Shown here: piece by piece, positions 1-9,161 of the stretch | How positions within the stretch are numbered: the first letter of the stretch is position 1 | How the letters are laid out: each line of letters begins with the position of its first letter | Source: a virus | Length of the DNA: 44,926 bases | Virus record (IMG/VR): IMGVR_UViG_3300045911_000134 | Span: 1 to 44,926 of that record | Direction: 5' to 3' (one strand) | Position numbers and translations under genes: made by a program | The notes under the pieces: generated by a model | The model's database searches: none | Seen by the model: the letters and a program-made list of their open reading frames with translations, nothing else | Told to the model about the DNA's origin: nothing

Positions 1-127
1 TACCCGAACCCGGGACCCACCAGTTCAGCCAAAGGCGGGTTGAGCGATCCGTCGTTGCCATACAGGTAGAACCTTGACCAGTATTTCAACGAGAACGTGC
101 GCGAGACCCTTGTCTGCGACGGCTCGA
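1..127. repeat. Direct terminal repeat, left copy (circular overlap)
   Basis: These 127 bases are identical to 44800-44926. The repeat lies inside an open reading frame that stays in phase when the ends are joined. The simplest reading is an assembly overlap of a circular (or circularly permuted) genome, not a true phage end, because real terminal repeats rarely sit in the middle of a structural gene. Confidence 0.95.
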
Positions 128-689
128 TGACGGCCACACGTAGGCCGATCACACGGTTCTGGCTGCGGTACACACTGTCAGCCACAGCGACCGTGAGGTC
201 GGGGGCGTTCACCACCGACTTCATGAGCCGCGAGTAGTTGTCCGCAATCGCGGATGTGATGTAGTCGTTCTGATCCGCGGTCAGGATGAACCGGTGACGG
301 ATGAGGAGCTTCGTCGAACTAATCACCTCCGCAGTGACTTCGAGGTTGCGGTGCGTCTCTTGGTACCACGTTCCGTTCCACAGCGTGGCGGTGAACACTT
401 GACCGTTCAACGCACCGGGCGGTATCGTCACGCGATACCCGGGCAGCGCACCGGGAGGTACAACGTTTGGGATGCCGGGCGGCAGGAACAGCGCCGGGTT
501 GAACACCCACGTGGTGCCTTGCACAACAGCGGGCGAGGCATCGTCGAACGTGCCCGACAGCTCGAACTCATACTCCGCACGGATCACCGCGCCAATGGAT
601 CCGTTCGACCTCTCGTTCGGTGCGCCGATGACCGATGACACCAACTCGTTGACGAAGCCGCTGCTGGTGAGTGTGTAGTCGAAGGCCAT
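1..689 (-). CDS. N-terminal part of an 854-residue virion protein that crosses the circular junction
   Basis: The ATG at 687-689 opens a frame that runs off the left edge and continues in phase at 44799 down to the stop at 42924 (about 200 codons here plus 654 there). It begins MAFDYTLTSSGFVNELV and starts 3 bases after the stop of the baseplate-like gene, so the two are co-translated. The N-terminal region is rich in Thr, Val and Pro and looks like beta-sandwich structural protein. Its place after tape measure and baseplate-like genes suggests a distal tail or baseplate component. I do not recognise a named domain in this half. The apparent TTG start at 44888 in the other half is only a consequence of the cut. 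Confidence 0.85.
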   Translation of the reverse strand, partial: MAFDYTLTSSGFVNELVSSVIGAPNERSNGSIGAVIRAEYEFELSGTFDDASPAVVQGTTWVFNPALFLPPGIPNVVPPGALPGYRVTIPPGALNGQVFTATLWNGTWYQETHRNLEVTAEVISSTKLLIRHRFILTADQNDYITSAIADNYSRLMKSVVNAPDLTVAVADSVYRSQNRVIGLRVAVIEPSQTRVSRTFSLKYWSRFYLYGNDGSLNPPLAELVGPGFG

Positions 690-691
690 GG

Positions 692-2416
692 CTACGCTTT
701 ACCGGCGACCAAGATAGTCCGCCTGCTATGGTTGATCGTGATGGAGGTGATGCGACCGTTGATACCACCAGCGATCGGAAGCGGGATGCTGGCGTATGTG
801 TTCATCGTCGCAAGATGTTCGGCGGTGTACTCGAACTCGAACTTGAACCGGATGCGGCGCTCCTCCATGACCTTCGGGTTGTCGATCGCGTGGAACCGCG
901 CGTACAAGTTCCTGCCCGGTGCATCGTGCGCCGGGGCCTCGTTCGGCGCAAGCCCATGCGCGTTGCAGTTCATCGGCCAGTTGTAGGGCTGGTCGAAGCC
1001 GTAGCCCGGTACGTTGTACCGCCGCACCGTGCCGGGGTTGTCGCCGTTCCAGATCAACAACTTCGGCAGCGCCGCGATGCCACGGCTCAACATCATCGCG
1101 TTCCCGTAGAGGTTCTTGCGCGTGAACAGGAACGGGTGCCAAACGAACGTGTCAAGCGTGTCGGCATCGATGCCATCGCGGCGGTTGCGGTTCATGCCGA
1201 ACTTGAACTGCTTCTGTTTCTCGCCTTTCTGCGCAGGGTTGAACGGCTGGTTCCACTCGATGATGTCGCGGTACTGGTCCCGAGCCTCGTTGCCCGGCTC
1301 ATCCATTCCGTCCTCCGAAAAGCCGATGGATGCGTAGGCGGCCGGGGCCTCATCGGCCCATTCGTAGCACAAGTCCCCGACCAGTCTTCCTTCGTCCTTC
1401 AGCTGGATGGGGTCAACCCAAGGGCCAACCGGAGGAAGCATGTCCCGGCGCTCGAACACCAACGTCGGAACGCCAGCGATCACACGAACATCGTAGCGCG
1501 CGTTGAACACTTCGCGCAGGTCCTCCAACAGTCTGTGAGCCGACATGATCGGCCTGTTCTCGTATATGTAGCGCGTGTTGTCGTTGCGCGTGCCCTTCTT
1601 GACCGGAGCGTTGAACAGCACCAAGTTCCAGTAGTCGGACGAAGGGTTGTTCAACACCGATGACTGGAACGCGATGCCGCATGTCTCACACGCCTTGCCT
1701 ATGTAGCGACGAACAAGAGGCGATGGATGCACCCTGCCACACCCGATGATCGTGTCGTATATCCGTTGCCGCACCGCAAGCCATTCTTGGAAGGTGTTGG
1801 TGTCGGGGTTGCCGTCGAAGTCGATACCGTTCACGCCGGGGATCAACGATGCGATAGCGTTGATGACCGTGATCATGACAGCGATCGAGAACACAATGGG
1901 GTTGACTATATCCAGCGTCCACAGCGCGAATTGAGCAACGATCAACACCGAGGCGTGCAGCCAGTCGGGCCGTATCTCATCGCAGTACACCATGCGCGGG
2001 TGACCGGCCTCATCGGTCAGCCCTTCATACACGAGCGTGCTCTTCAGGCAGTCCATCGCAGCGCTGACCTCCGTGCGCTCAACCGCTGTCACCGTTGCGC
2101 TGCACGCGCCCTCGCACCAGTCCACCGCCGATCCCTGCACAACGCCACGGAACACTTCCTTCGGCGGTGTAGTGCAGTTATCCAGCACCACGAAGGGGAC
2201 CTCGCGCAACAACCCGTCGGCAGGCTCGATCAGCTCATCCCTCACGATCTCCCACGCACGGCCGTAGAGCGTGAGCGTCCCGGTGATCGACTTCTTCAGC
2301 CCCTCGCCGTTCTCATCCTCCACGGTGATGATGGTCGTGATGCCGTCCTCGCCTTGGATGTCGTACGGGCCAACAGCCTCGCCGTTCAGCAGCACAGTGA
2401 CCGCAGGACCCTTCAT
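692..2416 (-). CDS. Baseplate or distal tail protein downstream of the tape measure
   Basis: A 574-residue protein whose ATG overlaps the tape measure stop (ATGA, 2413-2416), which implies translational coupling. The N-terminus reads like a beta-rich tail protein (MKGPAVTVLLNGEAVGPYDI). Residues about 155-205 hold two hydrophobic stretches (LHASVLIVAQFALWTLDIV and IVFSIAVMITVINAIASL) that could be membrane-active or buried helices. The rest is rich in Trp, Tyr, Asn and Pro, typical of baseplate hubs. The position directly after the tape measure is where tail-tip and baseplate hub proteins normally sit. No enzymatic motif is seen. The assignment rests on context. Confidence 0.75.
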   Translation of the reverse strand: MKGPAVTVLLNGEAVGPYDIQGEDGITTIITVEDENGEGLKKSITGTLTLYGRAWEIVRDELIEPADGLLREVPFVVLDNCTTPPKEVFRGVVQGSAVDWCEGACSATVTAVERTEVSAAMDCLKSTLVYEGLTDEAGHPRMVYCDEIRPDWLHASVLIVAQFALWTLDIVNPIVFSIAVMITVINAIASLIPGVNGIDFDGNPDTNTFQEWLAVRQRIYDTIIGCGRVHPSPLVRRYIGKACETCGIAFQSSVLNNPSSDYWNLVLFNAPVKKGTRNDNTRYIYENRPIMSAHRLLEDLREVFNARYDVRVIAGVPTLVFERRDMLPPVGPWVDPIQLKDEGRLVGDLCYEWADEAPAAYASIGFSEDGMDEPGNEARDQYRDIIEWNQPFNPAQKGEKQKQFKFGMNRNRRDGIDADTLDTFVWHPFLFTRKNLYGNAMMLSRGIAALPKLLIWNGDNPGTVRRYNVPGYGFDQPYNWPMNCNAHGLAPNEAPAHDAPGRNLYARFHAIDNPKVMEERRIRFKFEFEYTAEHLATMNTYASIPLPIAGGINGRITSITINHSRRTILVAGKA

Positions 2417-5400
2417 TTCCGCGCGTTGATTTGATCGGCCCGCGACAGCTTGCCGCGCACCAACATCGTGATGCCCTGCTCATCCATGCGCACGTAGGTT
2501 TGAGGGATGCCCTCGATGGCCTTGACGATGCGATCTGTGCCATCGCGGGCAACTGGTACAACCGTGGTCTGCCTCTGTGACAGCAGGCGCCCGATGTCAA
2601 CGCGACCACGGTGGATGCGCTCCATCCACTTGCGGTTGTCGCCGACCCTTACGACCTCGTGCGGCATGATGTACTCCTGCCGGTGGTACGTGTAGGGCTT
2701 CGGCCCGAGATGCAAGCTCGGATCGTCCGGATGGCCGGTGCCGGTGTATCCACCCAGCATCGACCAGTCCGCAGCACCGCCCTTGCGGAAGCCTCCGGTC
2801 GGCACACTGCTGGTTGAAAGCGACCTCGCTTGAGCGAAGCCAGCAGCCAGCGCGATCAACGTGGAGGCGATGGTGATGGCAGACAGGAACCCACCCCCTT
2901 CCGCAGCAGCACGCGCGATGGCGACTGTACTTGCTGCAACTGCTTCTACTTGCGCAATGGCAGCGGCCTGTGACGCGGCACGCTTGCGAGCTTCCGTGAG
3001 TTCGGCGAGGCGCCGTTTCTCCTCCTTCAGTATATCCGTGTTGCCCTTCTCTGCCAACTGTAGGGCCTCGCTCACGCGCTGTTCTTGAAGCCTCAACTGT
3101 TGGTCAAGCGATGTCTGTTGTGCATCGGACCACGCACCCCACGCCTGCGCCCCGGCCCGTGCTATCTGCTCCGATGCCTCCGTGACTTCCTCCACCAGTT
3201 CCTTGACACCCTTGGGCTTGACGACAGACGCCGGGATGTTCAACTCCAGCCGCAGTAGTTTGATGCGGTCTTGAATGTCTTGGATCTCCTCCTCGGTGGC
3301 CTTGCCGCTGGCTTGTATGATGGCCAAGCGTTCCAGCTCGAAGTCAAGCTGGATGCGCAACCGTTCGGCCGCAGCGTCGCGCTCAATCGCCGCGATTTGC
3401 TCCGCTGTTGCACCGGCCTGTTCCGCACGCGTCACGGCCGCCTTCTTGTCGAGTTCAGCGATCGCAAGCGCAGTGCTCTCCTCGGACTTCAACCGGTCGA
3501 GCCGCTTCTTCGTTTCATCCTCATCCTTCGGACTGATGACGTCCTGCAACTGCTTCACCTTGCGCTCCGCTTCGAGGGCCGCATCACGAAGGGCGATGAA
3601 GCCCTCCGCATCCTCGGGTAGGTTGGCGAGTTCCTTCCGCAGCTTGGCCAGTTCAGCGTTCAGCGCGTTCAGCGACCCGGGCGGGAACACCTCCTCAGGC
3701 TCGATCAACTCGCGTGCTTCCTTCAGCTTCTTGGCGACCTCGTTGTACTGCCGCGCGACCTCGAAGAACCGCTTCGACCCGATGACGGTCTTCTCGGTCA
3801 ACAGTTCCGAAAGCCTCTTCTGCTCTTCCTGAAGCGCTTTGATCGAGCCGGACAACGGGCCATCGCTAACGCTGTCCCTCCTCAGTTGCGCGAGCAACTT
3901 CCGGCGCTCTTCGATGCTCGCCTTGAACGCCTGTAGTCGTGCCACGTTCTCGTTCAACTCGGCGGCGGTGATGCCCTTCTGTGTGATGAGTTCCGCATCG
4001 AGCCGCTCCTTCGACGTGCTGGCCAAGTACTCGCGCTCCAAGGCGATGTCGAAGCTCCTCGCGGCGTCGGAGTTTGATGCACGCTCCCGTTCAAGTTCAA
4101 GAATGCGCTCATTGCGCTTCCTGCGTTCAGCTTCAATCTGCGCGCTTGCCTCTTTCTCCGCAGCCACTACCTCGACCGCGAGCCTGTTGGCCTCCTCAAT
4201 CTGTTGGTTCACGCGCTGCTCCAACGCGGCCAACTGTTCATCGCTGAGCGTATCGATGGCGCCCACCTGCCTCTCCGTGTCCCGAAGCTCACTGCGCAGC
4301 CTTGCCGCTTCCTTCAAGCGCTTGTTGAACTCTTCCTGCGCCTCGGATGCTTCTTCCGCCTTGTCACCGAAGATCCCAAAGGCAACAGCCGCAGCGCCCA
4401 GAAGCCCCAACAACAAGCCGATGGGGTTGCTCCTCACCACAGCGTTGAACGCGGCCATACGCGTAGTCGCGGCAGCGGTAGCACCAGAAAGGCGCACCTT
4501 GGCGGCTGCGGCAAGCTCAACGCTCGCAGCGTAGGCCCGTTTGATGAGCGACACGGCCGACACTACGGCCTTGTATGCCACGAACACACCGATCAACCCG
4601 CCCACGACCTTGACGATGGTCCGCAGGTTGTTCGAGAGGAACGACACCGCAGCACTGAGCGTGCCTGTCGATGAACGCAGTCCGAGGAACAGGTCTTTGA
4701 TGTTGTTGCCAAGCCGCGTGAACGAGGCCTCCAACGTCGAGTTGTTGGTCGCCTGCTGCTCATACGCTACAGCGGTGCCCGTCACGGCATCGGTGTACTT
4801 CTTGAACGTGCCGATATTGTCGAGCAAGATCTTACCGGCGGTGACGCTCTCCAACCCGAAGCGCTTGACCTCGGCCTCGGCGCGGGCCACAGGGTCTTTG
4901 ATCGCCTCGAACTCCGCACGCTGCTCCTCCAGCGCGGCGTTGATGTTGAACTGCCCATCAACGAAGCCCTTGCCCGCCTGCACCAGTCGCAGGACAACGT
5001 TGCGCAACTGGGTCCCAGCCACGGCGCCCTTCAGCTCCTTCTCCGCGAGCGTCTCCAAAAGGCCGACGCTCTGTTCGTAGGTGATGTTGTTCGCCGCGAG
5101 AACGGTGCCGGTCTTGTTGATGCTCTCGCTGAGGTCGGCGATGTTCGCGGCACCTTCCTTCGATCCCGCCGCGAGAACGTTGATGACGCGGCTCGCATCA
5201 CCAGCGCCCAAGCCGAATTGGTTGAGCGATCCAGCAACTGCCTGTCCAGCCAGTGCGAGGTCGATCTTGGCGGCCTCCGACAACGCGACCGCCTCGCGCG
5301 TCACTGCGGCCAGCGCTTCCTTGTTCTTCAGCAAATCGGGCCGTGCACTGCCGATAGCGGTGAACGCGTTCAGCGCATCGGTCGCGCTCTTCGTGCTCGT

Positions 5401-6240
5401 GCGCCCGACGTCACGTGCGACCTGCTCCAAGAACGCCAAGTCCTCACCCGTGGCACCGGTTATGGCAGAAAGGTTGGCAAGCGCACTCTCGAAGGCGAAC
5501 AACTCCCGCACGCCCGTACTGATCGTCGCGAACAACGACCGCACCAGCGCGTCGATGCCGAAGAACGCCAAGAACTGCTTGGCCAATGAACCGACCAACG
5601 GCGTGCTACGGCCAGCCTTGTTGCCGACGTCGCCCACCGCGTCGCTCAGGTCCTTCGTTTTTTTGCCCGCTTTCTCCGCAGCATCGCCGAGGTCTTTGAT
5701 CTCTGATGCACTACCCACCGATGGGCGGAACGATACTCCGGGACCTGTACCCGGACGAATGAGCGGCGTTCCGGGCACCACCGGCCTCAGTGGTGTGGTG
5801 GGTCCCAGTGGCGTAGCGCGTCCCGCCGCGACCAGTCGCTGGAACGCGGTGGCCGCACCGGATGCCTCTTGCTTCAGGCGCTGTGTCTGGTCCGCGGCCG
5901 CACCCGTTGCTGCTGCTGCCTCACGCTGCGATGTGGATGCCGCCGCTGCCTGCAACCCGATTTTGCGGTACTCCTGCGACGTCTGGACAAGACCCTGTGC
6001 ACCGCTGCGGATCGTCTCGTTCAGCGTGCGCGCGGCAACAGCCCCCTGCTTCTGCGCCTCCTGCGTCTCGCGTGACACACGGCCAACCACCGTGAGCTTC
6101 TTGCCGAACTCATCAACGGTGCGTTGTGCCTTCTTGTACTCCGCGTCCGTCTGCTGAATGCTGGCGGCAAGCTGGCGGGTGTCCTCATCCCCGGCGACCT
6201 CCGACTTCAGTCGGAAGATGACGTTGCGCAATTCACTCAT
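2413..6240 (-). CDS. Tail tape measure protein
   Basis: A 1275-residue protein, the longest single frame in the window. I start it at 6240 (MSELRNVIFRLKSEVAGDE), where the ATG overlaps the frameshifted chaperone stop; the open frame continues 14 codons upstream. The N-terminal third is coiled coil. Near residues 255-420 it has the TP901-type tape measure core (FESALANLSAITGATGEDL, then GTQLRNVVLRL). Hydrophobic segments follow near 530-640 (LLLGLLGAAAVAFGIFG), then long Glu/Arg/Leu heptad regions. It sets tail length and leaves the tail during DNA injection. Its size suits a siphophage tail of moderate length. It lies between the tail assembly chaperones and the baseplate-like gene, as expected for the family. 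Confidence 0.95.
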   Translation of the reverse strand: MSELRNVIFRLKSEVAGDEDTRQLAASIQQTDAEYKKAQRTVDEFGKKLTVVGRVSRETQEAQKQGAVAARTLNETIRSGAQGLVQTSQEYRKIGLQAAAASTSQREAAAATGAAADQTQRLKQEASGAATAFQRLVAAGRATPLGPTTPLRPVVPGTPLIRPGTGPGVSFRPSVGSASEIKDLGDAAEKAGKKTKDLSDAVGDVGNKAGRSTPLVGSLAKQFLAFFGIDALVRSLFATISTGVRELFAFESALANLSAITGATGEDLAFLEQVARDVGRTSTKSATDALNAFTAIGSARPDLLKNKEALAAVTREAVALSEAAKIDLALAGQAVAGSLNQFGLGAGDASRVINVLAAGSKEGAANIADLSESINKTGTVLAANNITYEQSVGLLETLAEKELKGAVAGTQLRNVVLRLVQAGKGFVDGQFNINAALEEQRAEFEAIKDPVARAEAEVKRFGLESVTAGKILLDNIGTFKKYTDAVTGTAVAYEQQATNNSTLEASFTRLGNNIKDLFLGLRSSTGTLSAAVSFLSNNLRTIVKVVGGLIGVFVAYKAVVSAVSLIKRAYAASVELAAAAKVRLSGATAAATTRMAAFNAVVRSNPIGLLLGLLGAAAVAFGIFGDKAEEASEAQEEFNKRLKEAARLRSELRDTERQVGAIDTLSDEQLAALEQRVNQQIEEANRLAVEVVAAEKEASAQIEAERRKRNERILELERERASNSDAARSFDIALEREYLASTSKERLDAELITQKGITAAELNENVARLQAFKASIEERRKLLAQLRRDSVSDGPLSGSIKALQEEQKRLSELLTEKTVIGSKRFFEVARQYNEVAKKLKEARELIEPEEVFPPGSLNALNAELAKLRKELANLPEDAEGFIALRDAALEAERKVKQLQDVISPKDEDETKKRLDRLKSEESTALAIAELDKKAAVTRAEQAGATAEQIAAIERDAAAERLRIQLDFELERLAIIQASGKATEEEIQDIQDRIKLLRLELNIPASVVKPKGVKELVEEVTEASEQIARAGAQAWGAWSDAQQTSLDQQLRLQEQRVSEALQLAEKGNTDILKEEKRRLAELTEARKRAASQAAAIAQVEAVAASTVAIARAAAEGGGFLSAITIASTLIALAAGFAQARSLSTSSVPTGGFRKGGAADWSMLGGYTGTGHPDDPSLHLGPKPYTYHRQEYIMPHEVVRVGDNRKWMERIHRGRVDIGRLLSQRQTTVVPVARDGTDRIVKAIEGIPQTYVRMDEQGITMLVRGKLSRADQINARK

Positions 6241-6987
6241 CGTGCTGACCAGCGGACGCTTGGAGGTCGGCCAGCCGGACAAATGTACTCACCGCCTGAT
6301 AGTAGTCTTCCGTGGTGGAGTTCATCAACCGCGTCACCTCGCTCGGTAGGCGCTTGCCTACGAGGAATGCTTGCGCGTTGAGGTCCTCACGTTTTTCATG
6401 AAGGAAGTTCGCGCACCATCCGAAGCGCCTTTGTGCTCGGGCCTTGCGTGCTTCCTCTCGATCGACTTCATCGCCATGTAGTGCTGCGCCTCCGAATAGG
6501 CTTGGATGTCGTTCCCGGAGAGTTCCGAAGACCCGCGCATGAGCGCGAATGACTGACGCAAAAAAAAAGCGCGGCAGTCGGGGTCGGTGGCGAAGCGCTC
6601 GGCCTTCAACTTGTCGTGCGCTTCGGTCTGCATCTTCAACGGCTCATCGTTGATCACGAAGTAGCATTTGGCCAGCTCCAACAGGCTCTTGTGCTCGCAC
6701 GACCACTTGACGCGCTCCCTGATGTAGTGGAGCGACGCGAACATGTCCACGATCTGCCCAGCGTTCGCATCGGCCACCATCTTGTCCACGTACGCCAGCA
6801 GGTCCTCCGGGGTGAAGTTCATGAGCGCCCACTCCGCCGCCAGTTCAGCAGCGATGGCGCGTGGCGCGGGCATCGACATGGGCCGGTCGAACGCGTACCA
6901 CTTGTTGCCAGCGGCATCCACGTAGCACACCGACGCCGTGTGCTCCATGCCGTTCTCGTCGGTCCAGCTGCGAACGTCTTCGATCAT
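6233..6987 (-). CDS. Tail assembly chaperone, long form by -1 frameshift (gpGT-like)
   Basis: If ribosomes slip back one base on the T9 at 6560-6568, the reading frame continues to a TGA at 6233-6235, overlapping the tape measure ATG by 8 bases and giving a protein of about 251 residues. The extension includes segments such as RRFGWCANFLHEKREDLNAQ and LPSEVTRLMNSTTEDYYQAV, which look like genuine helical protein and otherwise fill an unexplained gap. A fused long form made by -1 slippage is the rule for siphophage chaperones. The zero frame also looks coding for some 35 codons after T9, so the true shift point could lie further downstream. The exact junction is uncertain. Confidence 0.6.
6358..6987 (-). 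CDS. Tail assembly chaperone, short form (gpG-like)
   Basis: A 209-residue soluble protein starting MIEDVRSWTDENGMEH, placed just upstream of the tape measure like lambda gpG. It is Ala/Glu/Lys-rich and mostly helical, with no membrane segment. At residues about 143-145 the codons TTT TTT TTG make a run of nine T (6560-6568), a classic slippery site. The zero frame stops at 6358, leaving about 118 bases before the tape measure start. The -1 frame stays open across that gap (see next entry). The family binds the tape measure and tail tube during assembly. Sequence similarity is weak, so the call rests on position and the frameshift arrangement. Confidence 0.75.
   Translation of the reverse strand: MIEDVRSWTDENGMEHTASVCYVDAAGNKWYAFDRPMSMPAPRAIAAELAAEWALMNFTPEDLLAYVDKMVADANAGQIVDMFASLHYIRERVKWSCEHKSLLELAKCYFVINDEPLKMQTEAHDKLKAERFATDPDCRAFFLRQSFALMRGSSELSGNDIQAYSEAQHYMAMKSIERKHARPEHKGASDGARTSFMKNVRTSTRKHSS
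6560..6568 (-). other. T9 slippery run, candidate -1 ribosomal frameshift site
   Basis: On the coding strand the codons GCT TTT TTT TTG contain nine consecutive T. P- and A-site tRNAs can re-pair perfectly after a -1 step. It is by far the cleanest slippery heptamer in the chaperone gene. Confidence 0.6.
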
Positions 6988-6988
6988 G

Positions 6989-7165
6989 TCAGTTGAGGCA
7001 GATGCGGTGAACGATGCTAACCGCCCTGCGTACGCCTTGCACGCGCACGTAGCCGAGTTGTTTCATGTACACCTCCTGCGGGTAGCTCACGTTGGCGTCG
7101 AAGGTGTAGAGGCCCATGTACTCGAAGCCCCGTTCATCACGCTCGATGACCAACCGCTCCTCCAT
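6989..7165 (-). CDS. Small conserved-looking protein between terminase and tail chaperone
   Basis: A 58-residue protein (MEERLVIERDERGFEYMGLY...), started at 7165 because that ATG follows the terminase stop at 7185 by 19 bases; longer versions overlap the terminase. It ends one base before the chaperone start, so it belongs to the same transcript. It is mixed-charge and soluble, without Cys or membrane segment. I do not recognise it. Its place suggests a packaging accessory or tail assembly role, but nothing in the residues shows which. Confidence 0.6.
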   Translation of the reverse strand: MEERLVIERDERGFEYMGLYTFDANVSYPQEVYMKQLGYVRVQGVRRAVSIVHRICLN

Positions 7166-7184
7166 CGGCGACGAAGGTACGCGG

Positions 7185-8618
7185 CTACGACTTCGGCAGA
7201 TCAACGAAGTTGAACAGTGTGTTGTGCATCGCATAGCGCGTGCAGTCCAAGAGGTGGCCCATGCTCTCGGCCCCCAGTGGTGCGTGCTTCAACTTGCCGG
7301 TCTTCTGGATCTCCACACTGCCATCGCTCGCGCGGCGGATCTCCACGAAGTTCAGGTCGTGCTTGGTCCACTTGCATCGTGGATGGAGGTACACGTTCGG
7401 GAAGCGGCTCCAGATCGAGTTGCAGAACATGCGGCTGTCCGCGATCGTCGGGTTGCTTCGTGAAAGCGTGAAGCGGCTCTCGTCCAAGCCCAGTTCGTTC
7501 GCGATCACGTTGTACTGGCTCAGGTGGTTGCGCAGGCCGCTGATCCTTGCCAGCCCGCTCGCATCACCAGTCACGTACTCATCCGGGTCAAGGTGCCTCC
7601 ATCTGGACTTCAACGCATCGCACACTGAGGGCGTGTCGGCATTCTCCATGCGCACCTCGTCCAAGATGTGGAAGAAGCTCTCTCCATCGGTCTGGAACAC
7701 TACCGCGCATGCAGGATCCACGTTGAAGTCGAACGAGTAGTACAAGGGCCACGCCGGGTCGTACTCAACCTCCTTCACGTGGCGCTTCTCATCGAAAGCG
7801 TACATGAAGCGGCCCTTCAGGTCGATCTCCCACTGCCCCTCGATGTAGCGGGCGTAGGTAACATCGTCGAGGTTGCTCCACTGCTCCCACTGCTCTTGGG
7901 TGACCGTGCTGTTGTCCTTGGCCAGCGCGATCGTGTAGTGGAACGGCACGCTGTCCGGGTCGCTCAACCAGCGCTCGTGTATGACGTTCTTGATCCAGTT
8001 GAACGCCGGGTTGAACGTCGCGAGCACCAACGGCGGCGGCATGTCCTCGATGTAGTACGATCCCGCGCGTTCGATTGCCTTGTTGTACGTGTTCTGACTG
8101 AGTTCTTCGATCTGCTCAAGCAAGAACCCGTTCGTCTCCAAACCCTTGAAGCGGTTGAGGTCCGGGTCACGGTGGAAGTTCTCGCTCAAGAAGTAGATCC
8201 GACTGCCATTGCTGAACTCCACGAAGTACTCGGAGCCGCCACGCTTCCATCGCACGTCGGCATCACCAAGGATCTTCAGCAGGCTCGGCTCGGTGTTGCG
8301 CGTCAGGTCAGGCATGGCCGCTCGAATGATGTGCCAGCGGCTTTTGGGATACCTGCGTGACAAGAGCACGAGGATGACCAAATACAGGAAGGTCTTACCG
8401 CCACGGATCCCGCCACCGTAGAAGAACTGGCGCAACGTGTGCGCTCTGGTCGGTGGCTTCGGTATCGGCCGCAACTTCTTGCCCTGCGCCTTGAGCACCG
8501 CGTTCTCAGCGCGAACCGCCTTGACCTGCTCGTAATAGGCGAGCATGCCCATCACGGCGTTGAACGCCTTGACCTGCTTCGGGTTGGTCTCATCGTTAAT
8601 GTGCGCGGTGACCGCCAT
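7185..8618 (-). CDS. terL: Terminase large subunit (packaging ATPase and nuclease)
   Basis: A 477-residue protein with the two-domain terminase plan. The ATPase half shows a Walker A (GGGIRGGKT, about 68-76), a Walker B with catalytic carboxylate (LLEQIEEL, 166-173) and a coupling motif (ATFNP, 200-204). The nuclease half shows an RNase H-like first acidic strand (SFDFNVDP, 295-302) and a second acidic motif (TGDASG, 350-355). It pumps DNA into the prohead and cuts the concatemer, docking on the portal encoded far away at 38995-40734. It follows the small subunit by 51 bases. Length is normal for the family, and all key residues are present. Confidence 0.96.
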   Translation of the reverse strand: MAVTAHINDETNPKQVKAFNAVMGMLAYYEQVKAVRAENAVLKAQGKKLRPIPKPPTRAHTLRQFFYGGGIRGGKTFLYLVILVLLSRRYPKSRWHIIRAAMPDLTRNTEPSLLKILGDADVRWKRGGSEYFVEFSNGSRIYFLSENFHRDPDLNRFKGLETNGFLLEQIEELSQNTYNKAIERAGSYYIEDMPPPLVLATFNPAFNWIKNVIHERWLSDPDSVPFHYTIALAKDNSTVTQEQWEQWSNLDDVTYARYIEGQWEIDLKGRFMYAFDEKRHVKEVEYDPAWPLYYSFDFNVDPACAVVFQTDGESFFHILDEVRMENADTPSVCDALKSRWRHLDPDEYVTGDASGLARISGLRNHLSQYNVIANELGLDESRFTLSRSNPTIADSRMFCNSIWSRFPNVYLHPRCKWTKHDLNFVEIRRASDGSVEIQKTGKLKHAPLGAESMGHLLDCTRYAMHNTLFNFVDLPKS

Positions 8619-8669
8619 GTGCAGGTTTCTCGAATGTCAGGCCGTGAACTTTTGCAGGTTTCCGGCCAA

Positions 8670-9074
8670 TCACAAGTCGATGGATAGACCGCCCGGAAGG
8701 GTTATGGTCGTGCGCTTGTCCGCGCTACTGAAGTGGTCCTCCGCCTTCTGCCTGTGATGCGCCTTGCCGTGCGCGCGATCGAGCACGTCGTTGAGCACGG
8801 CCCAGCCGCGCTTGTTGCTCAATAGCTCCTTGGCGATGATGCGGACCAAGTAGGGCAGGCTGTCCTCCTTGGACGTGCTCTTCAACTCCTCGTTGGTGCA
8901 GTTGAGCAAGGTCTCCATCACCTCCTCCACCTCGGCCGCCGATACTCGTTCCAGCCCTTCCTCCCTCATGGACTTCAGCACGTTGCTCACCAACTTACGC
9001 GGTCGCCCCTTCGGGTTGCCGGATTGACCTTTTTGGAACGGCTTATTGCCGGGAATTGGGTTGGGTCGCTTCAC
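8670..9074 (-). CDS. terS: Terminase small subunit-like protein (KGxSGNPKGRP family)
   Basis: A 134-residue basic protein beginning MKRPNPIPGNKPFQKGQSGN, with the KGQSGNPKGRPRKL signature at about 15-28 that is common in phage proteins directly upstream of terL and usually annotated as DUF5681 or small terminase. The middle is helical and acidic; the C-terminus is basic. It would recognise the packaging site and hand DNA to TerL. The adjacent position supports the call. It starts shortly after a strong stem-loop (9104-9133) that probably ends the preceding transcript, so its own promoter should lie in 9075-9103 or upstream; I see no clear TAnnTTTG box there. Confidence 0.8.
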   Translation of the reverse strand: MKRPNPIPGNKPFQKGQSGNPKGRPRKLVSNVLKSMREEGLERVSAAEVEEVMETLLNCTNEELKSTSKEDSLPYLVRIIAKELLSNKRGWAVLNDVLDRAHGKAHHRQKAEDHFSSADKRTTITLPGGLSIDL

Positions 9075-9103
9075 GGCTGATATTCGACTGTTCTACACGC
9101 AGC

Positions 9104-9133
9104 GGCGTGGCCGAGAATGTCTCAGGCCACGCC
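9104..9133 (-). terminator. Strong intergenic stem-loop, terminator-like
   Basis: GGCGTGGCC (9104-9112) pairs perfectly with GGCCACGCC (9125-9133), and GAGA/TCTC inside extends the stem to about 13 pairs around a 3-base loop with one bulge. No clear T tract follows on either strand, so it may be a weak terminator or an RNA processing site separating early genes from the packaging genes. Confidence 0.5.
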
Positions 9134-9161
9134 ACATACGCGCCGCAATTTACAGCGGTGT

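Noticed and set aside
6281-6288. TACATTTG box on the minus strand upstream of the tape measure
   Set aside because: It lies inside the -1 frame extension of the tail chaperone (codons for S-T-F-V), has no convincing -33 box and would split a tightly coupled gene set. I treat it as chance.
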